DNA of 64,000 bases from Ctenosaura bakeri (lineage: Eukaryota; Chordata; Lepidosauria; Squamata; Iguanidae): contig CAOLHI010000490.1 in assembly GCA_948474755.1 (NCBI GenBank), positions 62,001 to 126,000 on the forward strand, in the 5' to 3' direction. The notes beneath the pieces were generated by a model. The model was not told the DNA's origin. It saw nothing but the letters and a program-made list of their open reading frames with translations, and did no database searches. The number at the start of each line of letters is the position of its first letter. Position 1 is the stretch's first letter. A program made the translations under genes and the position numbers. This document shows, piece by piece, positions 28,701 to 40,800 of this stretch.

Positions 28701-29134
28701 TAAAGGGCCTCAAATATTTGTCCAAAGCTGCTCATCCAGGGTCTTCAGAAATGGAGAGAAGGGAGAAATAAATCAATGCACCAACTCCTATCACAATATT
28801 TTTATTGGAATGATTCCATACACATTTAAAACAACAACCACCACAATTCCTAAAAAACAAACCCTGGCCTAATATTCCTTGTTAATGTTAGTTAATGAAT
28901 GAATGAATGAATGAATGAATAAAGAAAGGCTGGTGCTGCATTTCACTTACAAGCATTGTTATATCAGGCTTAATAGCTGAAACTTGAATTCTGAGTTCTC
29001 ACTACTTTTTTTCAAATATTTTCTATACTTATTTTTAAGATAAGTGAGAGCACAACATCATTTTCCACACAAGTATGTCATTACAAAAGGCATCAATACT
29101 TTCATAGCCTTCTTAGAGATTTGCACAAAAACGA

Positions 29135-29193
<59 letters not shown>

Positions 29194-31424
29194 TACTATA
29201 TAAACTCATAACATCTCTGCAAATGGGTCTTACATAAGAACTATTGCATTACACAATTATAATACTTTGACATCGCTTTGAATGCCATGGCTTAATCCTA
29301 CAGAATCCATGGATTTGCAGGTTCATGAGGTACTTGGGCCTCTTCTCCAGGGAGAAGTTTGCTCTAGCAAACTAGAAGTCTTAGTTTTCTGTAGGAAGGA
29401 GCCATTCTATTTAATGTGGTATGAAATTGTTCTAATTGTTTTGGCTAATAGATACTCTGGTGGAATCAAATGTATTCCTGAAAAAATACTGCCCTAACTG
29501 TGAAGATTATGAATGCTAGTGGAGTGACAATCACTCACTCACCTAATTTTAACTTCATATATTTTATGGTTGATTACTATTTTGATTTCAGAACTGCATA
29601 ACTAACCACTGTGTTATTTCCACCTATCATCACAGCAACCTGTGTGCTTACAAAGGTCTGTGAGTGGTCCAAGTGGATTGATGTGAGTTACCCACTATAT
29701 GGTCCAGACAATGGTGACTATGAAACCTATGAGAACATCAGAGACCACAACATCTCTATCTGTGAGATGCCAGAAAACATATCATGCCGTGCAGTGAAAT
29801 TCCCTGATGATTCCATCGAGGATTTGGGACAAAAAGTGGACTGTAATGTTACGACCGGGCTGATTTGCAACAATAAGGATCAGGTTCCGGGACCTTTGCT
29901 GCCTATCCCTCAGTGTCTCAACTATGAGATCAGTGTATACTGTTGCAACTATACTTGCGGAACTACAACTACAGTGACAACAACAACTAGCACTACTAAA
30001 CCAACTACCACCACTGAAACAACAACAACCACTGTTTCCACCACCCCAACTACTACTTCCACCACAACCTCCACAACACCAACCACTACATCAACCACCA
30101 TTCCCACCACTACAACCACCACTCCTACCACTACTCCCACTCCCACTCCTACCACTACCCCCACCCCACCTACAACTACATCAACTACTTCTCCTACAAC
30201 TACAACAACCTCTACAACGTCATCATCAACCACAACCACCAGTCCTACTACTACTCCAACTCCCACTCCTACCACTACCTCCACCCCACCTACAACTACA
30301 TCAACTACTTCTCCTACAACTACAACAACCTCTACAACGTCATCATCAACCACAACCACCAGTCCTACTACTACTCCAACTCCCACTCCTACCACTACCT
30401 CCACCCCACCTACAACTACATCAACTACTTCTCCTACAACTACAACAACCTCTACAACGTCATCATCAACCACAACCACCAGTCCTACTACTACTCCAAC
30501 TCCCACTCCTACCACTACCTCCACCCCACCTACAACTACATCAACTACTTCTCCTACATCTACAACAACCTCTACAACGTCATCATCAACCACAACCACC
30601 AGTCCTACTACTACTCCAACTCCCACTCCTACCACTACCTCCACCCCACCTACAACTACATCAACTACTTCTCCTACAACTACAACAACCTCTACAACGT
30701 CATCATCAACCACAACCACCAGTCCTACTACTACTCCAACTCCAACTCCCACTCCTACCACTACCTCCACCCCACCTACAACTACATCAACTACTTCTCC
30801 TACAACTACAACAACCTCTACAACGTCATCATCAACCACAACCACCAGTCCTACTACTACTCCAACTCCCACTCCTACCACTACCTCCACCCCACCTACA
30901 ACTACATCAACTACTTCTCCTACAACAACTACAACAATCTCTACAACAACATCATCAACAACAACCACCAGTCGTACTACTACTCCAACTCCCACTCCTA
31001 CCACTACCTCTACCTCACCTACAACTACATCAACTACTTCTCCAACTACGACAACCTCTACAACCACTACAACCACCACCACTAGCACTCCCACCACTAC
31101 TTCTACACCCAGCACCACCTCTACAACTACTTCCACACCATCTACCACCACTTCAACTACTTCTCCAACTACAACTACAAGTAAGTAATAAGAAATTAAT
31201 TTATGATTATGCATTGAATGAATATGTCAGAGAAATGTGAAAGATACTGGATCAGGCTGGGTGTAATGGAAAAAGTGATGGATGTAGCCAAATCTAGAGC
31301 AGGATTTTAAGATCAGATGTTTCATGGCATAAGTAGAGAAGACTTTTCTTTGGTCATAGAATCCATGATGTGGAAATTCAACCTGCAATCATATGCTCAA
31401 TTTAAAAATTACTGAATAATCACC

Positions 31425-31480
<56 letters not shown>

Positions 31481-34400
31481 TCCTTCCTTCCCTTCTGCAA
31501 ACAATCTTCAATGACACCAGGTCCAACAAGTAAGTACAAAACCAACATTTGTGTTACATCTTTAAAAATACTCTACTCTTTCCTTTCAAAATAACATGCA
31601 TGTTAGAGGTATATTATTTTAGGGAGAGGAGAGTATGTGAAATATGTTGCCTGACAACATTTGGGTTAAGTCATGTTCTGTTACATTTTTTGTTTTTCTC
31701 TTGAGGAGATATCTAAAATAGTGTACAGGAGGTTTGCTTTATCTATGTATGTCTTCAAGCTAGGATGAAATATTCAATATTTCCTGTGAGTAGTACCCCT
31801 GCAGTTCCTTCTTCAGTCAGAGTTGCTTTGTATTTGCATGCGTAGGCTAAATGTTAGGCTTGTTTGACCTGTATAAATCTTCATGCTAGGGAAAAATACT
31901 CCATGTTTACTGATTGAAGTATCTTGGCAGCATACTTGTTCAGGAACAGTTGTGAAATACAAACTTCCTATCTGTTTGCTTGGCTTCACAAACTTTTACT
32001 CCACATTTTTTATTTCATTACACATCATGATCATTCTCTAGAAAAGTTCATGCAATGAGAAAGGAACAGATTCCCCAAACTGCACAGATTTATTGCTGGT
32101 ATTCCCAAAGATTTTGTTCTAAAAGATTAAATTTATTACGAAGGAAACAATCTCCCTTAATTCTTCATATTCTGTGTAGGTAAGGCTTGAAGCAGAAAAC
32201 ATCTCTGTTACAGTAGAAATAGGACATTTCCCCAGCATTTTCCAGATTTAGGCCCTTTTCGCATGGCCATTGCCATGCAAAAGGGCCCCTTAGCATCGCA
32301 CGGCTGCAAGGAGTGGTCCACACGATGCACTTGCAATTGCGTGATGCTCCAGGGTCTGGCAGGTGCCGATTGTGCACTTTTTCATTTTCAATTGTGAACC
32401 AAAAATGGTGCACAATTGCGCATTCCTCCAAGGCCCTGCACGCAATTGCCGTGCGGGCGGAGCTCCGGAGCTCATGCTTCCTGCCCCAGCGCAGCCTGGG
32501 AAAGTCCCAGGCTGCACTGTGGAAGGAAGAGGAGGGGTTCTCGCATGAGCAGGCAGCAGCTGCAGAGCTGAAGGAACCAGGACGCGAGAGCCTCTCGCTA
32601 GAAGCTGCTCGCGCGATCCCTTTACCCCAGCGCCAAAAACTGTTAAAATGCGGAAAGGGCCATAATGTTGATGTTTTCACTTGGATACTTTATTTCTTTA
32701 AATTATGGTAGAGAAGATATGGAGAGCCAATGTGCTGTAGTGGTTTGACTGTGACTATGACCTGGGAGACCAGGTTTTGAGTTCCCGCTTGGCCATGAAA
32801 ATCCAGTGAGTGGCCTTTGTCATGTCACACACACTCCGCACCCCCAAAAAACCTGTATTAAATTCACCTTAGGGTTTCCAAAAATTGAAAACAACTTGAA
32901 GGCACACAACAAGAACAACAAGAAAGAAAGGCTGCTAGCAGCCTCTTCAGGAATATCTGGTTTTCTTTGAGAGCCAGCACAGTGTAGTGGTTTGAGCATT
33001 GGACTATGAGCTGGAGACCAGAGTTTGATTACTCGCTCCGCCATGGAAACCCAATGGGTGACCTTGGGCACATCACACACAATCACAGTGTCCCATGAGA
33101 GGTTCACTTTAAAGTCACAGGAAATCGGAAATGACTTGAAAGGCACACAACAACAACAACAACAACAACTGAGTACCCATATTTGCTCGTGTATAAGATA
33201 CATCCATGTATAAGATGCACCTGATTTATACACTGGCAAGTACTGTTTTTGGGTGTATAAACACATGGGCATATAAGATGCATCTTCTTTTCAAACAGTA
33301 TTATTTTGGGGGAAAAGTGAGTCTTATACACCAGCAGATACAGGATATGAAATAAGATATACTTCAAATTAAATTATAGAAGGAAATTACAGCATAGAAA
33401 ATATCATTTGAAAACTGAATTAATCTTTATGTTATAGAGAAGAAAATGCGGTAGTCTAATCTGTGTGCAAACAAAAAAAAATCCAGTTTTCATGGAACAA
33501 AGGCATAAATCACAAATTTCTGACATTATTAGGATTGGAAAGAGTTGCCACAACAACCTAAGCTACGTGAAGGCATTTCCTGGGTACAGTCACCATGGAA
33601 TGACAACCAAATGATTGATAGCTTGGGTTGAAGGTACCTGAATAGATAAGTTCATAGATAAGTTCCAAACCCTTACCGTGATCTGCTGGGACTCCTACCA
33701 CGTTAGTTTTCTCTGTCATCAAACCTGTGGATTTCTATCACGCAACACAGAGGCACTTAAAATTGAAGTATAAATAAGGAATGTTGTGGTAATGCTTATA
33801 TCTCTGTGACCAAATGGCTGAGCAGTGTTAAAGTGAGAATGAGTGAATGATGTTGATATCACAAAATGAAAAGTGCAGAGTGAGGAATGAGTAGAAGAGC
33901 ATCAGTAGCAGGGGTGAAGGAGAAGGGTAGTGGTTAAAAAGAGGGGATAAGGAAGGGATGTGGACAGTGCAAGGAAGATCAAGTTGAGAAAGGGTAGAGG
34001 AGTAGAAAGAAAGAATGCAGGGGAAAAGAGGAGGGTGGCAAGAAGAACCTTCACTCCTAAGGGGTATGTTGACAGTCCAACCTTTGGCTAGCAAGAGGAG
34101 CTACATCAATAAAGCAATACCATTCGCCTCGCCCCAACATCTGGTACATCACAAGGGAAGAAATAATTTTTAATACAAGAAATCTTTCTCATTATTCTGT
34201 CTTGTGATATAGAAAAGGTAACCTCTTGTTACAAAATTAAGATGGTAATCCAGCGAAAGAAGTGGGTCTCTTTCATACTACACCAGTGGTTCTTAATCTT
34301 TTCCTTACCACAGACCCTATTTACATATCGTTTGTTGCTGTGGACTACCAAGATTTACCTCAAGATTTAAAACCTAAAGGGCCTCAAATATTTGTCCAAA

Positions 34401-34806
34401 GCTGCTCATCCAGGGTCTTCAGAAATGGAGAGAAGGGAGAAATAAATCAATGCACCAACCCCTATCACAATATTTTTATTGGAATGATTCCATACACATT
34501 TAAAACAACAACCACCACAATTCCTAAAAAACAAACCCTGGCCTAATATTCCTTGTTAATGTTAGTTAATGAATGAATGAATGAATGAATGAATGAGAAG
34601 GCTGGTGCTGCATTTCACTTACAAGCATTGTTATATCAGGCTTAATAGCTGAAACTTGAATTCTGAGTTCTCACTACTTTTTTTCAAATATTTTCTATAC
34701 TTATTTTTAAGATAAGTGAGAGCACAACATCATTTTCCACACAAGTATGTCATTACAAAAGGCATCAATACTTTCATAGCCTTCTTAGAGATTTGCACAA
34801 AAACGA

Positions 34807-34861
<55 letters not shown>

Positions 34862-37800
34862 TTTACTATATAAACTCATAACATCTCTGCAAATGGGTCT
34901 TACATAAGAACTATTGCATTACACAATTATAATACTTTGACATCGCTTTGAATGCCATGGCTTAATCCTACAGAATCCATGGATTTGCAGGTTCATGAGG
35001 TACTTGGGCCTCTTCTCCAGGGAGAAGTTTGCTCTAGCAAACTAGAAGTCTTAGTTTTCTGTAGGAAGGAGCCATTCTATTTAATGTGGTATGAAATTGT
35101 TCTAATTGTTTTGGCTAATAGATACTCTGGTGGAATCAAATGTATTCCTGAAAAAATACTGCCCTAACTGTGAAGATTATGAATGCTAGTGGAGTGACAA
35201 TCACTCACTCACCTAATTTTAACTTCATATATTTTATGGTTGATTACTATTTTGATTTCAGAACTGCATAACTAACCACTGTGTTATTTCCACCTATCAT
35301 CACAGCAACCTGTGTGCTTACAAAGGTCTGTGAGTGGTCCAAGTGGATTGATGTGAGTTACCCACTATATGGTCCAGACAATGGTGACTATGAAACCTAT
35401 GAGAACATCAGAGACCACAACATCTCTATCTGTGAGATGCCAGAAAACATATCATGCCGTGCAGTGAAATTCCCTGATGATTCCATCGAGGATTTGGGAC
35501 AAAAAGTGGACTGTAATGTTACGACCGGGCTGATTTGCAGCAATAAGGATCAGGTTCCGGGACCTTTGCTGCCTATCCCTCAGTGTCTCAACTATGAGAT
35601 CAGTGTATACTGTTGCAACTATACTTGCGGAACTACAACTACAGTGACAACAACAACTAGCACTACTAAACCAACTACCACCACTGAAACAACAACGACC
35701 ACTGTTTCCACCACCCCAACTACTACTTCCACCACAACCTCCACAACACCAACCACTACATCAACCACCATTCCCACCACTACAACCACCACTCCTACCA
35801 CTACTCCCACTCCCACTCCTACCACTACCCCCACCCCACCTACAACTACATCAACTACTTCTCCTACAACTACAACAACCTCTACAACGTCATCATCAAC
35901 CACAACCACCAGTCCTACTACTACTCCAACTCCCACTCCTACCACTACCTCCACCCCACCTACAACTACATCAACTACTTCTCCTACAACTACAACAACC
36001 TCTACAACGTCATCATCAACCACAACCACCAGTCCTACTACTACTCCAACTCCCACTCCTACCACTACCTCCACCCCACCTACAACTACATCAACTACTT
36101 CTCCTACAACAACTACAACAACCTCTACAACATCATCATCAACCACAACCACCAGTCCTACTACTACTCCAACTACCACTTCTACCACCACCTCCACATC
36201 ACCCACTACTACACCAACAACCACTTCTACCACTACCTCAACACCATCTACCACTACACCAGGTAAAATATAACATATTTATTATCAATGTTGCTTTGCC
36301 TAAATATGTAAATCATCCATAGACATATTAAGAATCTTGATAGGTAAATGATTCTTGAAATTATGATTTTAGAAATTATGATATGTGTATTTTAATCAAT
36401 CAATTTTATCAATAATATTTCTTTTATTTTCTAATAAGCTTCTTTACCAGAGGAGAATGCATTGTAAGTGATCCTCTAAGATCAAGCAGTGTACATGGAA
36501 AATTGTTTAATATGAGAAATGACTTCCAAATAGTTTTCTTATATCAAATATGTGTGCCCATAGCAAGGTTCTTGTGACTCTGAAGTCTGATTCATGCCTA
36601 TCTGACTGGCTACCAACTATTCTTTGATTAGATTTTAATCCAAAAATAATGTGATTAAAATGGGGAAAGTTTTTGATAGAGTAATCTCATGCATTCTTTG
36701 GGTCTGATCCATTTCTGGGATCCATACTCTTGAGTGTTCAGAAGGAGGTTCCACATTGCTCAGTACACACATGTCTTGAGCTTCAGCTATCTGCAAGAGG
36801 TCTAACAATTCTTTCTACAAGGGCTAGGGATCACTTCATGTACTGCTGCACTGCACACCAAATGAAATTGGCATGCCAAAACGTTTACTCTTTCTTTCTT
36901 TCCTTTTGTTTTAGTAGAGTCAGGAGTAATAATGATAACAAGGAAGTAGTTTCTTCAGAGAAACATATTTGTCTTTTTACTTGGTTTTATAACTGAACAG
37001 AATATTTTCAGCCAAGCAGCTCAGATTCTCTTTAGTCTACTCTCTCCCTTTACAAAGGCAATTCTATTCTAATTTTTTAAATGAATGACAACTTTTTAAC
37101 AATGTTACAGGTGAATGCTGATAATTTACTCAAAATATATATTTCAGAGGAATATTTTCTCCAAGTTCAAATTGTCTAACCAAACTGTAGATGAATTTGC
37201 CCAAACAGCTGCTAAATCTGTTGGCAGGTGAAGGTTCAAAATGCAACGATTTTTGAGAGCAGAAATAAATCTTTTGCCACATGAACAAATCACTTTCTCT
37301 TCCATTCCATTTTTCAAAATGTCAAGTTCTTATCAAAGACTTGAACCTTTTCTTAAAAAAATGAAATGAACAAAATTCTTACCCATCCTTTCTCTTTTTA
37401 TCAACTTGCATAAAACATTCATGTTTTCATTCTACTCGGGTATTAATGTACATTTGATATACACTCTGGATTTCAGAGGGTGGAGATCAGACACACCAAT
37501 TCTCACAAACATCTGAATGTATGTACATATGATGTGAACACATGTACATTGTAATGTGTGAATATTTCTTTTGTTGAGTATGTCCCAAAAACTACCAGGA
37601 ACACTCACATATAAAACAAATATCAGCTAATAAAGAAGATACATATTTTCAGGATTCAAGTATCAGTTATTTGAGGGCATGATGGCAGAATATTGTATAG
37701 GGGCCTAGAAATGTGCAAATTAGTTCATAAATTGGCAGATAATTATATTGATATTTCTCTTTCTTTTTTCCCCTTTTGCATAACTTTATCTCGAATGACA

Positions 37801-40800
37801 GTAGTGACTACAAGTAAGTATGAAAGCAAAACATTTGTTATAATTTAACAGCTACTCTACATTTGTTTCTAGTAAGCAATCTTCTACTTTTGAAAAATGG
37901 GCTATATGGGGAGTGTTGGAGTGTTAAGTGACTGAACAAGAGTGAAATAATTATTGTATTTTATCTTCCTAAGGAGATTTCAAGAAGCAGTTTCTTTTCT
38001 ATTATTTTATTTATAGCCATTTCCGCACTAGCCTGTTATAGCACGATGATTCCACTTTCAACATCCTCTGGAATCCTGGGGTTTGCACAGGCTAGTGCAG
38101 AAATGGCCTATAACTCACCTTCTCCCCAATGTGGAGACTCGTGGTGCTTAACAAGATTTTCTTTTAAAAAGGACACATATAGCTAAAAGCATACAGAAAG
38201 TTATGAATGAAACAGTATTAAATTTTCTACATATTTAGAATTATTTGAAGCATCAATTTAAAAACAAAAAAATAAATAAAAGTGGTGCACGCTAAGAAAA
38301 TCCCCTTTCTTCTAGAATAGTCGGTTCTCAAAATCCTTCTACAAAAAAAAACGTCTTCTCCTGCTGACAAAAAGTCAGCAAGGAGAAGGCCAGACTAGCC
38401 TTTTCTGAGAAGGAAGTTTTAAAGTCTGGGAGCAGGTACAGAGAAAGCCCACTCTTGTGTTCTCCCTAAACAGGCCTTTAGAGAGGCTTGGTAGGCATGG
38501 TAGGACTGAGAGATGGGCCTTCCCTGAAGAGCCTAGAGAATGGGAAGAATCTTACTGGACGATATGTTCCTTCAGATAGTCTGGACCTAGGCATCATAGG
38601 TAACAAGTAGCACTTTCAATGGCATTCAGAGAGGCATTGCTGTTCTTCTAACAAGGAAGTCATTAGCTTCTGGTAACCTGTCCCAGTTAATGACCTGGCT
38701 GCAGCTCTTGGACCAGCTGAAGTTTTTGAACATTCTTCAAGGGCAGCCTCCATAAACGGCACCTGAATAATCCCAGTCACTTACTCTAAAGTAGTATTTG
38801 CTTTCCCTGAGAAATGTTACTTAAAATATTGCCTTAATTTCTGATAAGGATAGAAAGTATATTCAAAATGAAAAATGGTTAAAAAACATATTTTTCAAGT
38901 GTTGAAGAACTCTGATGAGAATAATCCTGGAGTGATGAGAAGCATTGCAGTTTGGGTCTTATTTTGTACAAAATTTGCAAGTGGTTGCTTTGTGCAGAAT
39001 CCAATGTTTTCTGAATAGGAAACAGCCTTTTTTCCCATAGAAAATAACATTTCAACACAGAAATATTAATTCCTGAACCAAAAATGATGTTTCCTATACA
39101 GAGTAACCACTTGTAAATTTTACACAACCCGCCCCCCCATTATAGTAGTTTCTGGACAGGGAACAGTCTTTTCCATGTGGAAAATAACACTTCAATGCAG
39201 ACACATTAATTCCTGTTCAGACAGTGCTGTTTTCTGTGTAAAAAATGTTGTATTCTATGCAGATCAACTGTATGCAAATTTTATAGACACTAAGACTCCA
39301 ATTACAGCATTTTCTGCACAGAAAAGTGCATCTTCCACAAAGAAGTAAATATTTCTGCATGGAAATGTTATTTTCCATGCAGAGAAGGCTATGTCCTGTA
39401 CACAAAATCCTGATTTCGGCACAAAACAACCACCTGGATAAGTCTGGAATTGCAAATAACTTTTGAAAACTGTGGTTTTCCAAGACTTTCTCACAGCAGG
39501 AAGAAAATTGCTGAAATTACTTGCCTTTGACAAGAAACTTAGTGAAGAATTACATTCCTAATTTCCGACTGGATAAGTAGAATAAATAAGTTCCCATCAC
39601 AGAATAAAACTTCTAACACAACTCAAGATTCAGTTTATTTGTATTTTTATGGTGTATAATAACTATTTTTTTCTTTTCTTTGCTGAATGTTCAGCAATAA
39701 CCACAGCCAGCAGAACAAGGAAGTAGGTCTTCCAGAGAAACATAATTGTCTTTTGGTTTGGTTTTATAGCTGAATAAAATATATTATCCAAGCTGTTTAA
39801 ATTCCCCTTAGTTCACCTTCTCGTCTTTAAAACAGAATTTTATTCTACATTTTTAAAAATAATGGCAACTTTTTAAATGTAATTTGCTCAAAATACATTT
39901 TCCAACGGAAAAATCAACATCCTCTGTCCATTTTGGTCAAGTTAGAAATTGTCCGACCAACCTGTAGATGAATTTTCACACATAGCTGCTAAATTTGTCA
40001 GTGGGTAAAGGTTCAAAATGTTGCGAGTTTTAATAATGGCAGTGAGAGTTCATTGTTCTGTAAACATTGGCATGCACTTCTATTATCTTTATTTTTTGTT
40101 TTAGCTTTTGATGAGCAAATTTTTAGCAAAAGTGTTATAAAGTCCATGGCATTTAGCCGATTTCTCTGACAATGAGCTTCATTTTTCTCTTGCAGCTCCA
40201 TGTGAGTGTTATTGGTCTGAGTGGATCAGTGTGAGTAAACCAGAATACACTGACAAGAATGGAGGTGACAATGAAACTTATGACAATATCAGGGAAAATG
40301 GCATATTTATCTGCTCGCAACCATTGAATATCTCATGCAGAGCTAAGGATTTCCCTGATATCCCTCTTTCTGAACTGGAACAAGAGCTGGTGTGTGACGT
40401 TTCCTCAGGACTACTGTGTAAAAACAGTGACCAAAAGCCAGGAGGTCTAGCGCCCAGCTGTCTTGATTATGAAATTAGTGTTTACTGCTGCAGTGCTATA
40501 TGTTCCACCACATCTACTCCTGTTACAAATAAGACAACAACTACAACTACACCTATAACAGGAACAACAACAATAGTAACATGTACTACGGAGGAAATAG
40601 ACTTAGAGAGCACTACAGGTCAGTATAGTAATCTGTTGATTTCAAAGCTATAAATAATATGGTTTACTTGTTAAGTTTTGTTTGCAGTTGCATTCTCGAA
40701 CCTACATAGGACAACTTGTAGTGCTACATATCCTTAGAAAAATTTTCAGAATAAGTCCTGCTAGAAACAGTGATGATGGGTTATTCTCCCAACTAATCAT

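Larger units (their letters stand above)
25837..29635. other. Long intron of duplication unit 1
   Basis: Contains a GC-rich element, two SINEs, a TIR element, (AATG)n at about 28889-28921, (CTTT)n at about 29135-29194 and a possible old DNA-transposon fragment near 28608-28865. All recur in unit 2, so all predate the duplication. Confidence 0.6.
25230..30910 (+). repeat. Tandem duplication, unit 1 (~5.68 kb)
   Basis: Runs from the PTS 3' end of the CysD1 exon through the intron, 9-nt microexon, second intron and CysD2 into its PTS array. It aligns almost base for base with 30910-36120 (offset 5685 at the exon end, 5670 at the CysD start), including all transposons inside. Only scattered substitutions, an 11-base indel near 26130 and microsatellite lengths differ. 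Breakpoints lie in PTS repeats and cannot be placed exactly. Confidence 0.9.
31530..35305. other. Long intron of duplication unit 2
   Basis: Same contents as 25837-29635: GC-rich element, two SINEs, TIR element, (AATG)n at about 34568-34597 and (CTTT)n at about 34806-34862. Confidence 0.6.
30910..36120 (+). repeat. Tandem duplication, unit 2
   Basis: Second copy of the ~5.68-kb module, carrying the 9-nt microexon and CysD3. CysD3 differs from CysD2 by one visible residue (GLICSNKDQ for GLICNNKDQ). Confidence 0.9.
37814..40195. other. Intron with MITE, novel repeat and module duplicate
   Basis: Contains a short MITE at 38013, the unclassified repeat at 38880-39520 and duplicate copy B at 39672-40030. 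Nothing else recognised. Confidence 0.55.

Noticed and set aside
29949..31214. 421-codon minus-strand open frame, Val/Glu/Gly-rich, antisense to the CysD2 PTS exon (similar frames at 25017-25529 and 35619-36254)
   Set aside because: Direct by-product of Thr codons ACN read in reverse (GTN, GGT); no start context, no domain, and copies follow the PTS repeat exactly.
25230..36120. Treating the duplication as surely real
   Set aside because: Near identity of units leaves an assembly artefact possible; differing microsatellites, substitutions and PTS ends favour a real duplication, but long-read proof is not available here.
36439..36463. 25-nt exon-like stretch with gtaagt donor after the CysD3 exon
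   Set aside because: Enters in phase 1 but would leave in phase 2, breaking the frame into the next exon; its acceptor (ctaataag) is weak and no other module has it.
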